DNA from: Georgenia wutianyii
GTDB lineage: Bacteria > Actinomycetota > Actinomycetes > Actinomycetales > Actinomycetaceae
Direction of reading: 5' to 3'
Assembly: GCF_006349365.1 (NCBI RefSeq)
Contig: NZ_CP040899.1
Location: 1,922,001 to 1,986,000, forward strand
Length of the DNA stretch: 64,000 nucleotides
This document shows positions 20,060-27,776 of this stretch, piece by piece. Each line of letters starts with the position of its first letter. The first letter of the stretch is position 1. Under the pieces are notes generated by a model. The model was not told the DNA's origin, ran no database searches, and was given only the letters and a program-made list of their open reading frames with translations. The translations under genes were made by a program, and so were the position numbers.

Positions 20060-20729
20060 CCCACAGCGCCAGCGCCCACAGCGGCACGCCCATGACGAGG
20101 CGGGCGGTGCCGAGCCACGCTGTCGCGGCGTCGAGGTACAGCGGCACCTGGACGGCCAGGCGTGCGACGAACAGGGCGATCCACAGCCACGTCGCGGCGG
20201 TGTAGCGGCGCAGCCGCGGCCGCTGGTCCGGGTCGGTGCGCCACCCGAAGCCCTCCTGGCGGAGCAGCGCGACGACGACCCCGACGACCGGCCAGCGCAC
20301 GATCACGCTGACCAGGAGCGCGGCCGCGTAGGCCGCGTTGGTCCACAGCCCGAAGGCGAAGTAGTCCTGCGCCTGGCCCGAGCGCCACGCCCACACGACG
20401 CCGATGAGCACGCCGACCACCCCGCCGAGCGCCTGGGTGACCGGCGTCCCGCCGACGAGCCGGGCGACGACGAGCACGACCGCCACGGCTAGCGAGGCGA
20501 TGATCGGCGCTGCGAGCTGGTGCCCCGAGACGAGGTAGACGACGACGAAGACGAGGCCCGGCGCGACGGACTCGACGAGCCCGCGGACCCCGCCGATCGC
20601 CTCGGCGAGGGAGAAGTCCTCCCCCGCGAGCTGGCTCATGCGGGAGCGGGCGACCGCGTCGGCGGCGCTCTGCGCCTCGGGCGCGGCGCCCTGCGCCTCG
20701 GGCGCGGCGTCCTGGTCTGGGCTGGTCAT
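19995..20729 (-). CDS. DUF3159 membrane protein
   Basis: A 244-residue membrane protein of the DUF3159 family (Rv2693c-like). After an acidic Ala/Pro-rich N-terminus come about five hydrophobic segments, beginning with GLVESVAPGLVFVVVYLVSG, and the family stretch around YFAFGLWTNAAYAAALL. Function is unknown. Its ATG overlaps the stop of the OB-fold gene (ATGA), so it is the last gene of the dut-DUF3710-OB-DUF3159 unit. Its 3' end runs 65 bp into the convergent trkA copy. Confidence 0.85.
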   Translation of the reverse strand: MTSPDQDAAPEAQGAAPEAQSAADAVARSRMSQLAGEDFSLAEAIGGVRGLVESVAPGLVFVVVYLVSGHQLAAPIIASLAVAVVLVVARLVGGTPVTQALGGVVGVLIGVVWAWRSGQAQDYFAFGLWTNAAYAAALLVSVIVRWPVVGVVVALLRQEGFGWRTDPDQRPRLRRYTAATWLWIALFVARLAVQVPLYLDAATAWLGTARLVMGVPLWALALWVTWLLVRERPAPAATPDQPAH

Positions 20730-21004
20730 GGGGTGTCCTCGCGAAGGAGCCGGTAGGCGGGGTTGAAGATCGTGGGACGCAGGGCCCCGGTGCAGACCAT
20801 GCCCTCGGCGACGAGACGACGGCCCGGCGTGATGCCGGGCACCTCGCGCCGGCCGAGCCACACGAGGTCGATCTCCCCGGTGCCGTCGTCGAGGCGCGCG
20901 ACGAGGCCGGGTGGCTCGGACGACGGACGGTGGGTGAGGGCGACGACGACGCCGCCCACCTCGATGCGCTCGCGCGGGCGGGCCTCGGCCACGGACCGGG
21001 TCAC
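20726..21004 (-). CDS. Small OB-fold nucleic-acid-binding domain protein
   Basis: A 92-residue single-domain protein, counterpart of Rv2694c. The sequence ERIEVGGVVVALTHRP, then LVARLDDGTGEIDLVWLGRREVPGI and GRRLVAEGMV matches the anti-codon-binding/RecG-wedge type of OB fold. The partner is unknown. The GTG at 21004 lies five bases after the DUF3710 stop, and its own stop overlaps the DUF3159 start. No strong ribosome binding site is present, so it probably depends on coupling from DUF3710. Confidence 0.78.
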   Translation of the reverse strand: MTRSVAEARPRERIEVGGVVVALTHRPSSEPPGLVARLDDGTGEIDLVWLGRREVPGITPGRRLVAEGMVCTGALRPTIFNPAYRLLREDTP

Positions 21005-21009
21005 GGGGG

Positions 21010-21720
21010 TCAGCGGATCTCGGTGATCTCCGGCCCGCGGGTCAGCGGGTCGAAGGACGTCGTCTCGGCAGGCTCGGGGGTGGCCTCGGCGGCGACAGCC
21101 TTGCCCGGCATCTGCAGGGTGAGGACGTCGCGCGGCGGGCGCGCCTCCTGCCCGCGGACGACGACGACGTCGGCGAAGAGGTCCTCGAGCTCCTTGGCGG
21201 CGTCGGGGTCGATCGCGGCGCGGCCGCTGATGACGCCGCGCAGGAACCAGCGCGAGCCGTCGACCCCGACGAAGCGCGCCGGGCGGTGACCCATGCGCCC
21301 GTCCTGGGTCGTCACGGGGAGGCGGGCGAGGATCTCGCGGCCGAACGGGCCGTCGACCTCGTCGGCGGTGCCGCCCTGCTTCTCCACCGAGGCGGTCAGC
21401 TCGGGGCGCAGCTCCTCCCACAGCCCGCCGGAGCGCGGCGCGGCGAAGGCCTGGACCTGAAGGGCCGAGCCGGGCACGGAGAGGCTGACCGCGACGATCT
21501 GGCGGGTGCGCTTGTCGAGCTCCATACGCACCTTGAGGTTCGGGCGGGCGGGCACGCGCAGGGTGCCGAGGTCGATCCGCTGGCCGAGCTCGGGCATGTC
21601 GGCGACGTCCCAGGGCCCGCGCTCCGGACGCGGCCGCTCCTCGGCCACCTCCTCCTGCGCGGTGGGGTCCACCTGCTCCGGCTCCTGGTCAGCCTTGCGG
21701 CGTCGTGAGAAGAGCCCCAT
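21010..21720 (-). CDS. DUF3710 family protein
   Basis: A 236-residue soluble protein of the DUF3710 family (Rv2696c-like). It starts MGLFSRRRK, followed by an acidic stretch, then a conserved body around RIDLGTLRVPARPNLKVRM and GRMGHRPARFVGVDGSRWFL. Function is unknown. The ATG overlaps the dut stop as TGATG, with AGGAGG nine bases upstream inside dut. A longer in-frame start 33 bp upstream is less likely because it would lie inside dut without a ribosome binding site. Confidence 0.88.
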   Translation of the reverse strand: MGLFSRRRKADQEPEQVDPTAQEEVAEERPRPERGPWDVADMPELGQRIDLGTLRVPARPNLKVRMELDKRTRQIVAVSLSVPGSALQVQAFAAPRSGGLWEELRPELTASVEKQGGTADEVDGPFGREILARLPVTTQDGRMGHRPARFVGVDGSRWFLRGVISGRAAIDPDAAKELEDLFADVVVVRGQEARPPRDVLTLQMPGKAVAAEATPEPAETTSFDPLTRGPEITEIR

Positions 21721-22193
21721 CAGTCCTCGCCTCCTGCTCCGGCGGTCTTCCAACCGCCTGTCGAACCCAGACCGCCCGTGCCGCGGGCCGACTCGGACAG
21801 GTCCTGCACCTCGGTGAACCGTGCCTGCGCAACACGCTGGAGGACCAGCTGGGCGATCCGGTCGCCACGTGCGAGGCGGACCGGCTGCCGCAGGTCGGTG
21901 TTGAGCAGGATCACATGGATCTCACCGCGGAACCCTGCATCAACGGTACCCGGAGCGTTGACGACAGTGACCCCGTGACGGGCAGCCAGTCCGGAACGGG
22001 GGTGGACGAACGCCGCCCAGCCCTCGGGCAGCGCGATGGCCACCCCGGTGGGGACCACCGCCCGCTCCCCCGGGCCGAGCTCGACGTCGTGGCGCGCGTA
22101 GAGGTCGGCGCCGGCGTCGCCGGGGTGCGCGTAGGACGGGCTCGGCAGGTCAGGGTCGAGCTTGAGCAGCGGGACGTCGACGATGTCAGTCAC
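21720..22193 (-). CDS. dut: Deoxyuridine 5'-triphosphate nucleotidohydrolase
   Basis: A 157-residue trimeric dUTPase hydrolysing dUTP to dUMP and PPi, keeping uracil out of DNA and feeding dTMP synthesis. All five motifs are visible: AHPGDAGADLYA, VHPRSGLAARHG, NAPGTVDAGFRGEI, RIAQLVLQRV and the C-terminal RGTGGLGSTGG flap. The GTG at 22193 is supported by TACAGT seven bases upstream, giving a leaderless mRNA. It heads a tightly packed run with DUF3710, the OB-fold gene and DUF3159. Confidence 0.96.
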   Translation of the reverse strand: MTDIVDVPLLKLDPDLPSPSYAHPGDAGADLYARHDVELGPGERAVVPTGVAIALPEGWAAFVHPRSGLAARHGVTVVNAPGTVDAGFRGEIHVILLNTDLRQPVRLARGDRIAQLVLQRVAQARFTEVQDLSESARGTGGLGSTGGWKTAGAGGED

Positions 22194-22283
22194 GCCCGCG
22201 ACTGTACTGACCTCCACCGCGAACTCCTCATTCGTCCGGGCGCCGGTCCCTGGGCAGACCGCGAGCGGTGGCACAGTGGGACC

Positions 22284-22793
22284 GTGGACTCCGTCATCTT
22301 TCGTGAGCGGCTGTGGCCGCGCCCGGTCAACCTCGTCCTGGGGGTGCTCTCCGGCCTCGCCGTCGGAGCGGTCGTCTGGCCGCTGAACGAGACCGGCGGG
22401 TACGTCGTCGGCGCGCTCGCCGCGCTCGGCATCGTGCTCGCCCTCCTCGTGACCTCGCCGCTGGTCCTCGTCGACCTCGGCAGCCCGGAGGAGGGTGAGG
22501 GACCGACCCTCACCGCGGGCCGGGCACACATCGGCGCCGAGCACCTCGGGATCACCGAGAGGCTCGACGCCGAGAGGATGGTCGCGGTCATGGGGCCGGA
22601 GGCCGATGCCCGCGCCTATGTCTGCCAGCGCCCGTGGGTGCGGCAGGGGGTGCGCGTGGCCGTCACCGACCCGCGTGACCCGGCGCCGTACTGGCTCGTG
22701 GCCAGCCGGCACCCGGAGCGGCTCGCGGCCGCCCTGGGTCGGGCAGGTCAGGCAGCGCACTCCGAGCAGACGAGCTGGCCGCCGTCCTCGTAG
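22284..22793 (+). CDS. DUF3093 family membrane protein
   Basis: A 169-residue protein of the DUF3093 family (Rv2698-like). Two hydrophobic segments near the N-terminus (VNLVLGVLSGLAVGAVVWPL and VVGALAALGIVLALLV) anchor a soluble C-terminal half with the family stretch WVRQGVRVAVTDPRDPAPYWLVASRHP. Function is unknown. The GTG start is six bases after a CACAGT hexamer, and it is divergent from dut. Its last 46 bp overlap the convergent DUF4193 gene. Confidence 0.83.
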   Translation: MDSVIFRERLWPRPVNLVLGVLSGLAVGAVVWPLNETGGYVVGALAALGIVLALLVTSPLVLVDLGSPEEGEGPTLTAGRAHIGAEHLGITERLDAERMVAVMGPEADARAYVCQRPWVRQGVRVAVTDPRDPAPYWLVASRHPERLAAALGRAGQAAHSEQTSWPPSS

Positions 22794-23047
22794 GCGAGCT
22801 GGCTGCGGTGGTGGACGAGGAAGCAGCGCGAGCAGGTGAACTCGTCTGCCTGACGGGGCAGCACTCGAACCGAGAGCTCCTCGTTGCTGAGGTCAGCACC
22901 GGGGAGCTCGAAGCCCTCGGCTGCCTCCGCCTCGTCCTCGTCGACCGAGGGTGAGGCCTTCTCGGCCCGACGGGCCTTCAGCTCCTCGATCGAGTCCTCG
23001 GAGAGGTCCTCCTCGTTCTTACGAGGCGCGTCGTAGTCGGTCGCCAT
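22748..23047 (-). CDS. DUF4193 zinc-ribbon protein
   Basis: A 99-residue acidic protein of the DUF4193 family (Rv2699c-like). The first half is charged (EEDLSEDSIEELKARRAEK). The second half has a four-cysteine zinc ribbon, FTCSRCFLVHHRSQ then LVCSECA. It is conserved in actinobacteria beside dut and DUF3093, and its role is unknown. The ATG is near an A/T-richer stretch in a 215-bp upstream gap that otherwise shows no gene. It overlaps the end of DUF3093 on the opposite strand. Confidence 0.88.
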   Translation of the reverse strand: MATDYDAPRKNEEDLSEDSIEELKARRAEKASPSVDEDEAEAAEGFELPGADLSNEELSVRVLPRQADEFTCSRCFLVHHRSQLAYEDGGQLVCSECAA

Positions 23048-23262
23048 GTAGACGTCACGCTCCGGTTCGTCTAGTCGTGATTTCGGGGGCACGTCCTGTG
23101 CCGTATCAAAGAACGCCGCGAGCCTCGGATTGTTCCCGCGGCACCCGGATTCTGCCCCATCGCCGGCCGCATAGTCGCCGACGGCGCCACTTTCGTCACC
23201 GTGGCATTGGACACGTTCCTGACGGGTTCCGCGCGGGCTGGGCCACCGGAGGGTCGACGAGC

Positions 23263-24066
23263 TCAGTCGAGCAGCGGCCTCAGGACCCCGACGAGGTCCG
23301 CGACGAGCGCGGGCGGGCCGGCCACCGTGACGGCATTCACACCCGTGCCCAGGCGCTCGACGACGCCGCCCGCCTCGGTCACCGTCAGGGCACCCGCGGC
23401 CATGTCCCACGGGTTGAGGTACTGCTCGAAGAACACGTCGAGACGGCCTTCGGCGACCAGGCAGAGGTCGACCGCGGCGGACCCGAGCCGGCGGATGTCG
23501 CGCACCCGCGGGAGCACCTCGGTGAGGACGCGCGCCTGCCCTGCGCGCCGCTCGGCCGTGTAGGCGAAGCCGGTCCCGGCGAGGGCGGTGTCGAGGCTCG
23601 CCGCCCCCGCCACGGTGAGACGTTCGCTCTCGGCGTACGCCCCGATCCCGCGCCCGGCGGTCCACGTCCGGCCGGTGGCCGGTGCGTGGACGGCGCCGGC
23701 GAGCAGCGTCCACGCGTAGGGGTCCTCGTCGTCGGCGCGGGCCACCGCCACGCTCACCGAGTAGCTCGGCAGTCCGTAGACGAAGTTCGTCGTGCCGTCG
23801 ATCGGGTCGACGACCCACACCAGCCCGGAGGTGCCCTCGTGGCGGCCCTCCTCCTCCCCGAGCACGCCGTCCTCGGGGCGCAGCTCGGCGAGCCGGCGGC
23901 GGATGAGCGCCTCGGCCGCCTGGTCCACCTCGGTGACCAGATCCACACCGCTGCTCTTCGTCGCGGCGACCGAGACGGTCACCGCGGAGCGGATGAGGTC
24001 ACCGGCCTCCCGGGCGACCAGCTCGGCCGTCCTCATGAGCTCGGCGTTGTCGGGGGCGTCGGTCAT
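23263..24066 (-). CDS. Inositol monophosphatase family phosphatase
   Basis: A 267-residue Mg-dependent phosphatase, counterpart of Rv2701c (suhB). The metal-binding motif is VWVVDPIDGTTNFVYGLP and the second motif WDMAAGALTVTEAGGVV. Actinobacterial members make free inositol for phosphatidylinositol and mycothiol or act on fructose-1,6-bisphosphate and related substrates, and the exact substrate is not decided by sequence. AGGAAGG lies upstream of the ATG. It is divergent from sepH across a 129-bp gap. Confidence 0.92.
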   Translation of the reverse strand: MTDAPDNAELMRTAELVAREAGDLIRSAVTVSVAATKSSGVDLVTEVDQAAEALIRRRLAELRPEDGVLGEEEGRHEGTSGLVWVVDPIDGTTNFVYGLPSYSVSVAVARADDEDPYAWTLLAGAVHAPATGRTWTAGRGIGAYAESERLTVAGAASLDTALAGTGFAYTAERRAGQARVLTEVLPRVRDIRRLGSAAVDLCLVAEGRLDVFFEQYLNPWDMAAGALTVTEAGGVVERLGTGVNAVTVAGPPALVADLVGVLRPLLD

Positions 24067-24195
24067 CGTGTGGTCCTTCCTCGGGCATGTGGCCTGTCTC
24101 ATGGTCCCAGGCCGGGCGGAACACACCGACCGCAATCCGGCATCCGGGCCGTATGCAGTGGCACCCTCGTGGGGAAGACCTCGAAGGGGGACGAC

Positions 24196-25293
24196 ATGCT
24201 AGAGCTCGAACTCGTCGGGCTGCACAGCGACGGTGAGCGACTCACGCTCTCCGGGCCGGACGGCCAGCGCTACACGCTGCTGGTCGACGACGCGCTGCGC
24301 GCTGCCGTCCGACGTGACCGGCCGCAGCTCGAGCAGATCCGCGCGAACGGTGGGCTGCGGCCCAAGGAGATCCAGGCGCGCATCCGCGCCGGTGCCTCCG
24401 CCCAGGAGGTGGCCGAGGCCGCGGGCCTGCCGGTCGAGCACGTCCAGCGCTACGAGGGTCCCGTGCTCGCCGAGCGGTCCTGGGTGGTCGAGCAGGCCCG
24501 CCGGTTCACGGTGGGACGAGCCGAGGACTCCCCCAGGCTCGGCGACCTCGTGCTCGACCGGCTCGCCACCCGCGGGGTGCGCGCGCCGGAGATCGAGTGG
24601 GACGCCGTCCGCGGCCAGGACCGCGCCTGGGAGCTCGTCGCCCGCTTCACCGCCGGCGACAAGCACCGGGAGGCGCGCTGGGAGGTCGACATGGCCGCCC
24701 GCTCCACCCACGCCATCGACGACGAGGCACGCTGGCTGTCGGAGACCGACGTCGCCCCCGCCTCCCCCTCCCGCCGCCACCTCGTGCCCGTCCGGCTCTA
24801 CGACGTCGAGGCCGACGGGGACCTCGGGCCCGCGCTCGAGGCGCTCGACGCGGACCTCTCCGAGCCGGAGGACCTCGGTTTCGGAGCGCTGCCCGCCGTG
24901 AGCACCGACGACCTCCTCGCCGAGCTGCGCGCCTCGCGCGGCACCCGCCCCGAGCTCGACCTCGAGGCGGTCGAGGACGACGAGGACTGGGACCTGCCGC
25001 CCGCGGCGCACCCGCCGGCCTCCCGGCCGCACGAGGCGGTCGACGCCCAGGTGCTGCCGCTCCCCCGCGACATCCGCCCGGCCGCCGTCCCGGCACCGAG
25101 CGCCTCCGCCGACGAGCGCACCGCCCCCGCGCAGCCGACGCCGTCCTCCGAGCAGCAGACCGCTCGCACCGGCCCCCGCGCGACGCCCGGTGAGCAGGAG
25201 ACCAAGGAGCAGCCGAGGCGCCGCTCCAGCCGTGGTCGCCGGGCGAGCGTCCCGAGCTGGGACGAGATCGTCTTCGGCGCGAAGCCGGAGTAG
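24196..25293 (+). CDS. sepH: Septation protein SepH
   Basis: A 365-residue protein of the SepH (DUF3071) family. The conserved N-terminal third starts MLELELVGLHSDGERLTL and includes the helix-turn-helix-like segment GLRPKEIQARIRAGASAQEV, followed by YEGPVLAERSWVVEQAR. The C-terminal part is Pro/Ala/Glu-rich and disordered. In Streptomyces and mycobacteria SepH binds FtsZ and promotes assembly of the division ring. AAGGGGG lies five bases before the ATG. A weak 7-bp inverted repeat follows at 25292-25313 between it and the convergent tdk. Confidence 0.92.
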   Translation: MLELELVGLHSDGERLTLSGPDGQRYTLLVDDALRAAVRRDRPQLEQIRANGGLRPKEIQARIRAGASAQEVAEAAGLPVEHVQRYEGPVLAERSWVVEQARRFTVGRAEDSPRLGDLVLDRLATRGVRAPEIEWDAVRGQDRAWELVARFTAGDKHREARWEVDMAARSTHAIDDEARWLSETDVAPASPSRRHLVPVRLYDVEADGDLGPALEALDADLSEPEDLGFGALPAVSTDDLLAELRASRGTRPELDLEAVEDDEDWDLPPAAHPPASRPHEAVDAQVLPLPRDIRPAAVPAPSASADERTAPAQPTPSSEQQTARTGPRATPGEQETKEQPRRRSSRGRRASVPSWDEIVFGAKPE

Positions 25294-25367
25294 CCGCGCA
25301 CGGGTTCGCGGCTGTGACGGCACGCGCCGACGGCTGGTCGCCGACGGCTGGTCGGCCGGGTGGTGGG

Positions 25368-26021
25368 TCAGCCGAGCTGCAGGGTGCCCGGGCTGAGCTC
25401 GACGGCGTGCGCCGAGGCGGAGGTCATCCGCCGGGAGTGGTGCCGTCGACACAGCACCTCGTAGCCGACGGCGCCCTCCGCGCGCTCCTCGGCGACCGTG
25501 TCACCGACGACGACCTGCTCGCCCTCGGTGACCATCCGGCCCCCGATCGTGCGGGCGTTGTGCGTGGCGCGCCGTCCGCACCAGCACAGGGTCTCGACCT
25601 GGAGCTGCTCGACCCGGTCGGCGAGCTCGACGAGCCGCGCGGAGCCCGGGAAGAGCCGGGTGCGGAAGTCGGTGGTGATGCCGAAGGCGAAGACGTTGAG
25701 GTTCATCTCGTCGACGAGCCGGGCGAGCTGCTCGACCTGCTCGGCGCCGTAGAACTGCGCCTCGTCGCACACGAGGTAGTCCACCCGTTCGCCCCGCGTG
25801 CGGCGGTTGACGACCTCCTGCCAGAAGTCGGTGGTGTCGTCGGCCTCGACCGCGCTCACCTGCAGGCCGAGTCGGGAGGAGAGCTTCCCGGTGCCGGCGC
25901 GGTCGTTGCGGCTGAAGATCAGCCCCTGCAGGCCGCGGCGCCGGTGGTTGTAGTCCATCTGGAGGGCGAGGGTGGACTTGCCGGAGTCCATGGTCCCGGC
26001 GAAGAAGACGAGCTCGGCCAT
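25368..26021 (-). CDS. tdk: Thymidine kinase
   Basis: A 217-residue type II (TK1-like) kinase phosphorylating thymidine for salvage. The P-loop is FAGTMDSGKSTLA, the catalytic region is YLVCDEAQF, and the zinc-binding lasso has CWCGRRATHNAR with the distal ligands in VLCRRHH. The length is typical. The gene starts one base after the stop of the upstream phosphodiesterase gene and is probably co-transcribed with it. Thymidine salvage here complements the dut route. Confidence 0.95.
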   Translation of the reverse strand: MAELVFFAGTMDSGKSTLALQMDYNHRRRGLQGLIFSRNDRAGTGKLSSRLGLQVSAVEADDTTDFWQEVVNRRTRGERVDYLVCDEAQFYGAEQVEQLARLVDEMNLNVFAFGITTDFRTRLFPGSARLVELADRVEQLQVETLCWCGRRATHNARTIGGRMVTEGEQVVVGDTVAEERAEGAVGYEVLCRRHHSRRMTSASAHAVELSPGTLQLG

Positions 26022-26022
26022 C

Positions 26023-27195
26023 TCAGACCTCCACCCGAAGCAGCGGGATCTCCAGCTCGGCGGGGGTGAGTGAGCCGTGCACACCGACGAGGGCGATCGA
26101 CGAGGGCGTCTGGGTCCGCGAGTCGACGACGGCGCGCAGTCCCCGGGTGGCGACGACGACGTCCCCGACGGTGGCCCGGTGGCGCTCGCTCAGCGGGCCG
26201 AAGAGACCGATCTCCTCGGCCTCCTCCCGCAGCAGCACCCACGCGGTGTCCTCCAGGACGTCGCGCCAGCGATCGGCGACGGCAGGCGCCGTGCCCGGCT
26301 CCGTGTGGACGTGGACGGCGCGCGGCTCCCCGGCGATGAGGACGACGTCGCGGTCGAGCTCGGGCGTCGCCGCGACGTCGATCCGGGAGTCCGGCCGCAG
26401 GTCGACCATGCCGTGGTCGGCCGTGACGAGCAGGAGTGTGCCGGCGGGCAGCTGGCGCCGGAGCCGGGAGATCTCGGAGTCGAGGAGCTCGACCGCCTCA
26501 CCCCACTGCCAGGACCCCCAGCCGTGGTGGTGGCCCATCTTGTCGACGTCGCCCCAGTAGAGGTAGACGAGGTCGGTGCCGCGGTCGCGCAGCAGCGAGC
26601 TCGCCGCGTCGACCCGGTCGGCGAGGGAGTCGGCGGCGACGAACCGGGGCCCGCGCAGCGCGGCCTCGGTGAGGCCGGACCCGACGAACCGGGCCGGGCC
26701 GACGCTGGCGACGCGCTGGCCCCACGAGTCGACGCCGAGCCGCTCGACGAGCGTCGGCTGCGGCTGCCACTCGCGCGGGCTGATCGTCGCCTCCTCCCAG
26801 GTCACGAGGTTGAGCAGGGAGCCGTCGGCGTCGTTGCGCACCGTGTAGCCGAGCATGCCGGTCTGCCCCGGGCAGGAGCCGGTCCCGAACATCGTGAGGC
26901 TGGCCGCCGTCGTCGAGGGGTAGCCGCACGTGAGGGTGAGCGAGCTCGGCAGGTGGGAGCGCAGGAAGGGCGCGTGGCCACCGCGCTCGGCGAGCATGTG
27001 GGCGCCGAGGCCGTCGACGAGGACGAGGCACACCTTGCGCGCCTCGGGCAGCCCGAGGGCCGCCCGGTCGCTCGCCGAGTCGTGCCCTGAGGACGACGTC
27101 GGGGCGCCGATGGCGTCCAGTGCGGCGGGAAGCACCGCGCGCAGACTGCCGCCCTCGTAGTCCGGCATGCGCAGGTCGGGGGGCGGCTGCGTCAC
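26023..27195 (-). CDS. Alkaline-phosphatase-superfamily phosphodiesterase / nucleotide pyrophosphatase
   Basis: A 390-residue NPP-like enzyme with two predicted metal sites: VCLVLVDGLGAHML, the nucleophilic threonine in YPSTTAASLTMFGTG, LYWGDVDKMGHHHG, TADHGMVD and the distal LVGVHGSLTPAE. No signal peptide or membrane segment is seen, so it should act in the cytoplasm on a phosphodiester or nucleotide. The GTG start overlaps the stop of the upstream DUF5998 gene (GTGA). It is directly followed by tdk, which suggests a nucleotide-linked role. Confidence 0.87.
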   Translation of the reverse strand: MTQPPPDLRMPDYEGGSLRAVLPAALDAIGAPTSSSGHDSASDRAALGLPEARKVCLVLVDGLGAHMLAERGGHAPFLRSHLPSSLTLTCGYPSTTAASLTMFGTGSCPGQTGMLGYTVRNDADGSLLNLVTWEEATISPREWQPQPTLVERLGVDSWGQRVASVGPARFVGSGLTEAALRGPRFVAADSLADRVDAASSLLRDRGTDLVYLYWGDVDKMGHHHGWGSWQWGEAVELLDSEISRLRRQLPAGTLLLVTADHGMVDLRPDSRIDVAATPELDRDVVLIAGEPRAVHVHTEPGTAPAVADRWRDVLEDTAWVLLREEAEEIGLFGPLSERHRATVGDVVVATRGLRAVVDSRTQTPSSIALVGVHGSLTPAELEIPLLRVEV

Positions 27196-27776
27196 GTCGC
27201 CGACACCGTCGCGACGGACAGGGCGCGGGCGAAGCCGAGCGCCTGCTCCAGCGCCTTGTCGCCCTCGGCCTGCGCGCTGACCCGCACGACGACGTCCTCG
27301 GGGGTGAGCAGACCGGTGTAGCCGTGGTCGGCGTCGCACTCGGGGTCGGAGCAGCCGGCCGGCGCGAGGTCGACCTGCTGCGCGCCGCCCCACGTCACGG
27401 CGATCGTCAGCTCGTCCGAGCGCATCCCGCCGTGGGTGCTCGCGGGGTCGCTCACGCCGTGGGTGAGGGCGACCGAGGCGATGCGGCCGAGCGGCACGGC
27501 CTCGGTCGTCGCCGCCGCGGAGGGCACGTCCTCACCCGGGACGTCGTCGACGTGCGCCATGACCAGGCGCGTCGGGGTGAGCGCGAGCGCGGTGAGGTGG
27601 CGGCGCACCTCGCGGGAGTCGAAGGTCGTCTCCGGGTGGACGAGGTAGGCGCGGACCTCCTCACCGGCCAGGGCGATGTCGAGCACGCCCTGGACGAGCC
27701 GGGGGTAGTATCCGGCGCGGTCCAGGTCGGCGCCCAGCTGGGCCTGCAGGTCGTTCCTCACGTTGCGGCGGTCCAC
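27192..27776 (-). CDS. DUF5998 family protein
   Basis: A 194-residue soluble protein of the actinobacterial DUF5998 family. Recognisable stretches are RAGYYPRLVQGVLDIALAGE, HLTALALTPTRLVMAHVDD, and a small cysteine motif, CSDPECDADHGYTG, that may bind metal. The function is unknown. The GTG start lies 19 bp inside the end of the upstream Pat-like gene, with GGAG only two bases before it. The gene is coupled at its end to the phosphodiesterase. Confidence 0.8.
   Translation of the reverse strand: MDRRNVRNDLQAQLGADLDRAGYYPRLVQGVLDIALAGEEVRAYLVHPETTFDSREVRRHLTALALTPTRLVMAHVDDVPGEDVPSAAATTEAVPLGRIASVALTHGVSDPASTHGGMRSDELTIAVTWGGAQQVDLAPAGCSDPECDADHGYTGLLTPEDVVVRVSAQAEGDKALEQALGFARALSVATVSAT

Noticed and set aside
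25327..25360. Tandem GCCGACGGCTGGTC copies between sepH and tdk
   Set aside because: There are only two copies of 14 bp with no further spread or symmetry, so it is probably chance or minor slippage.
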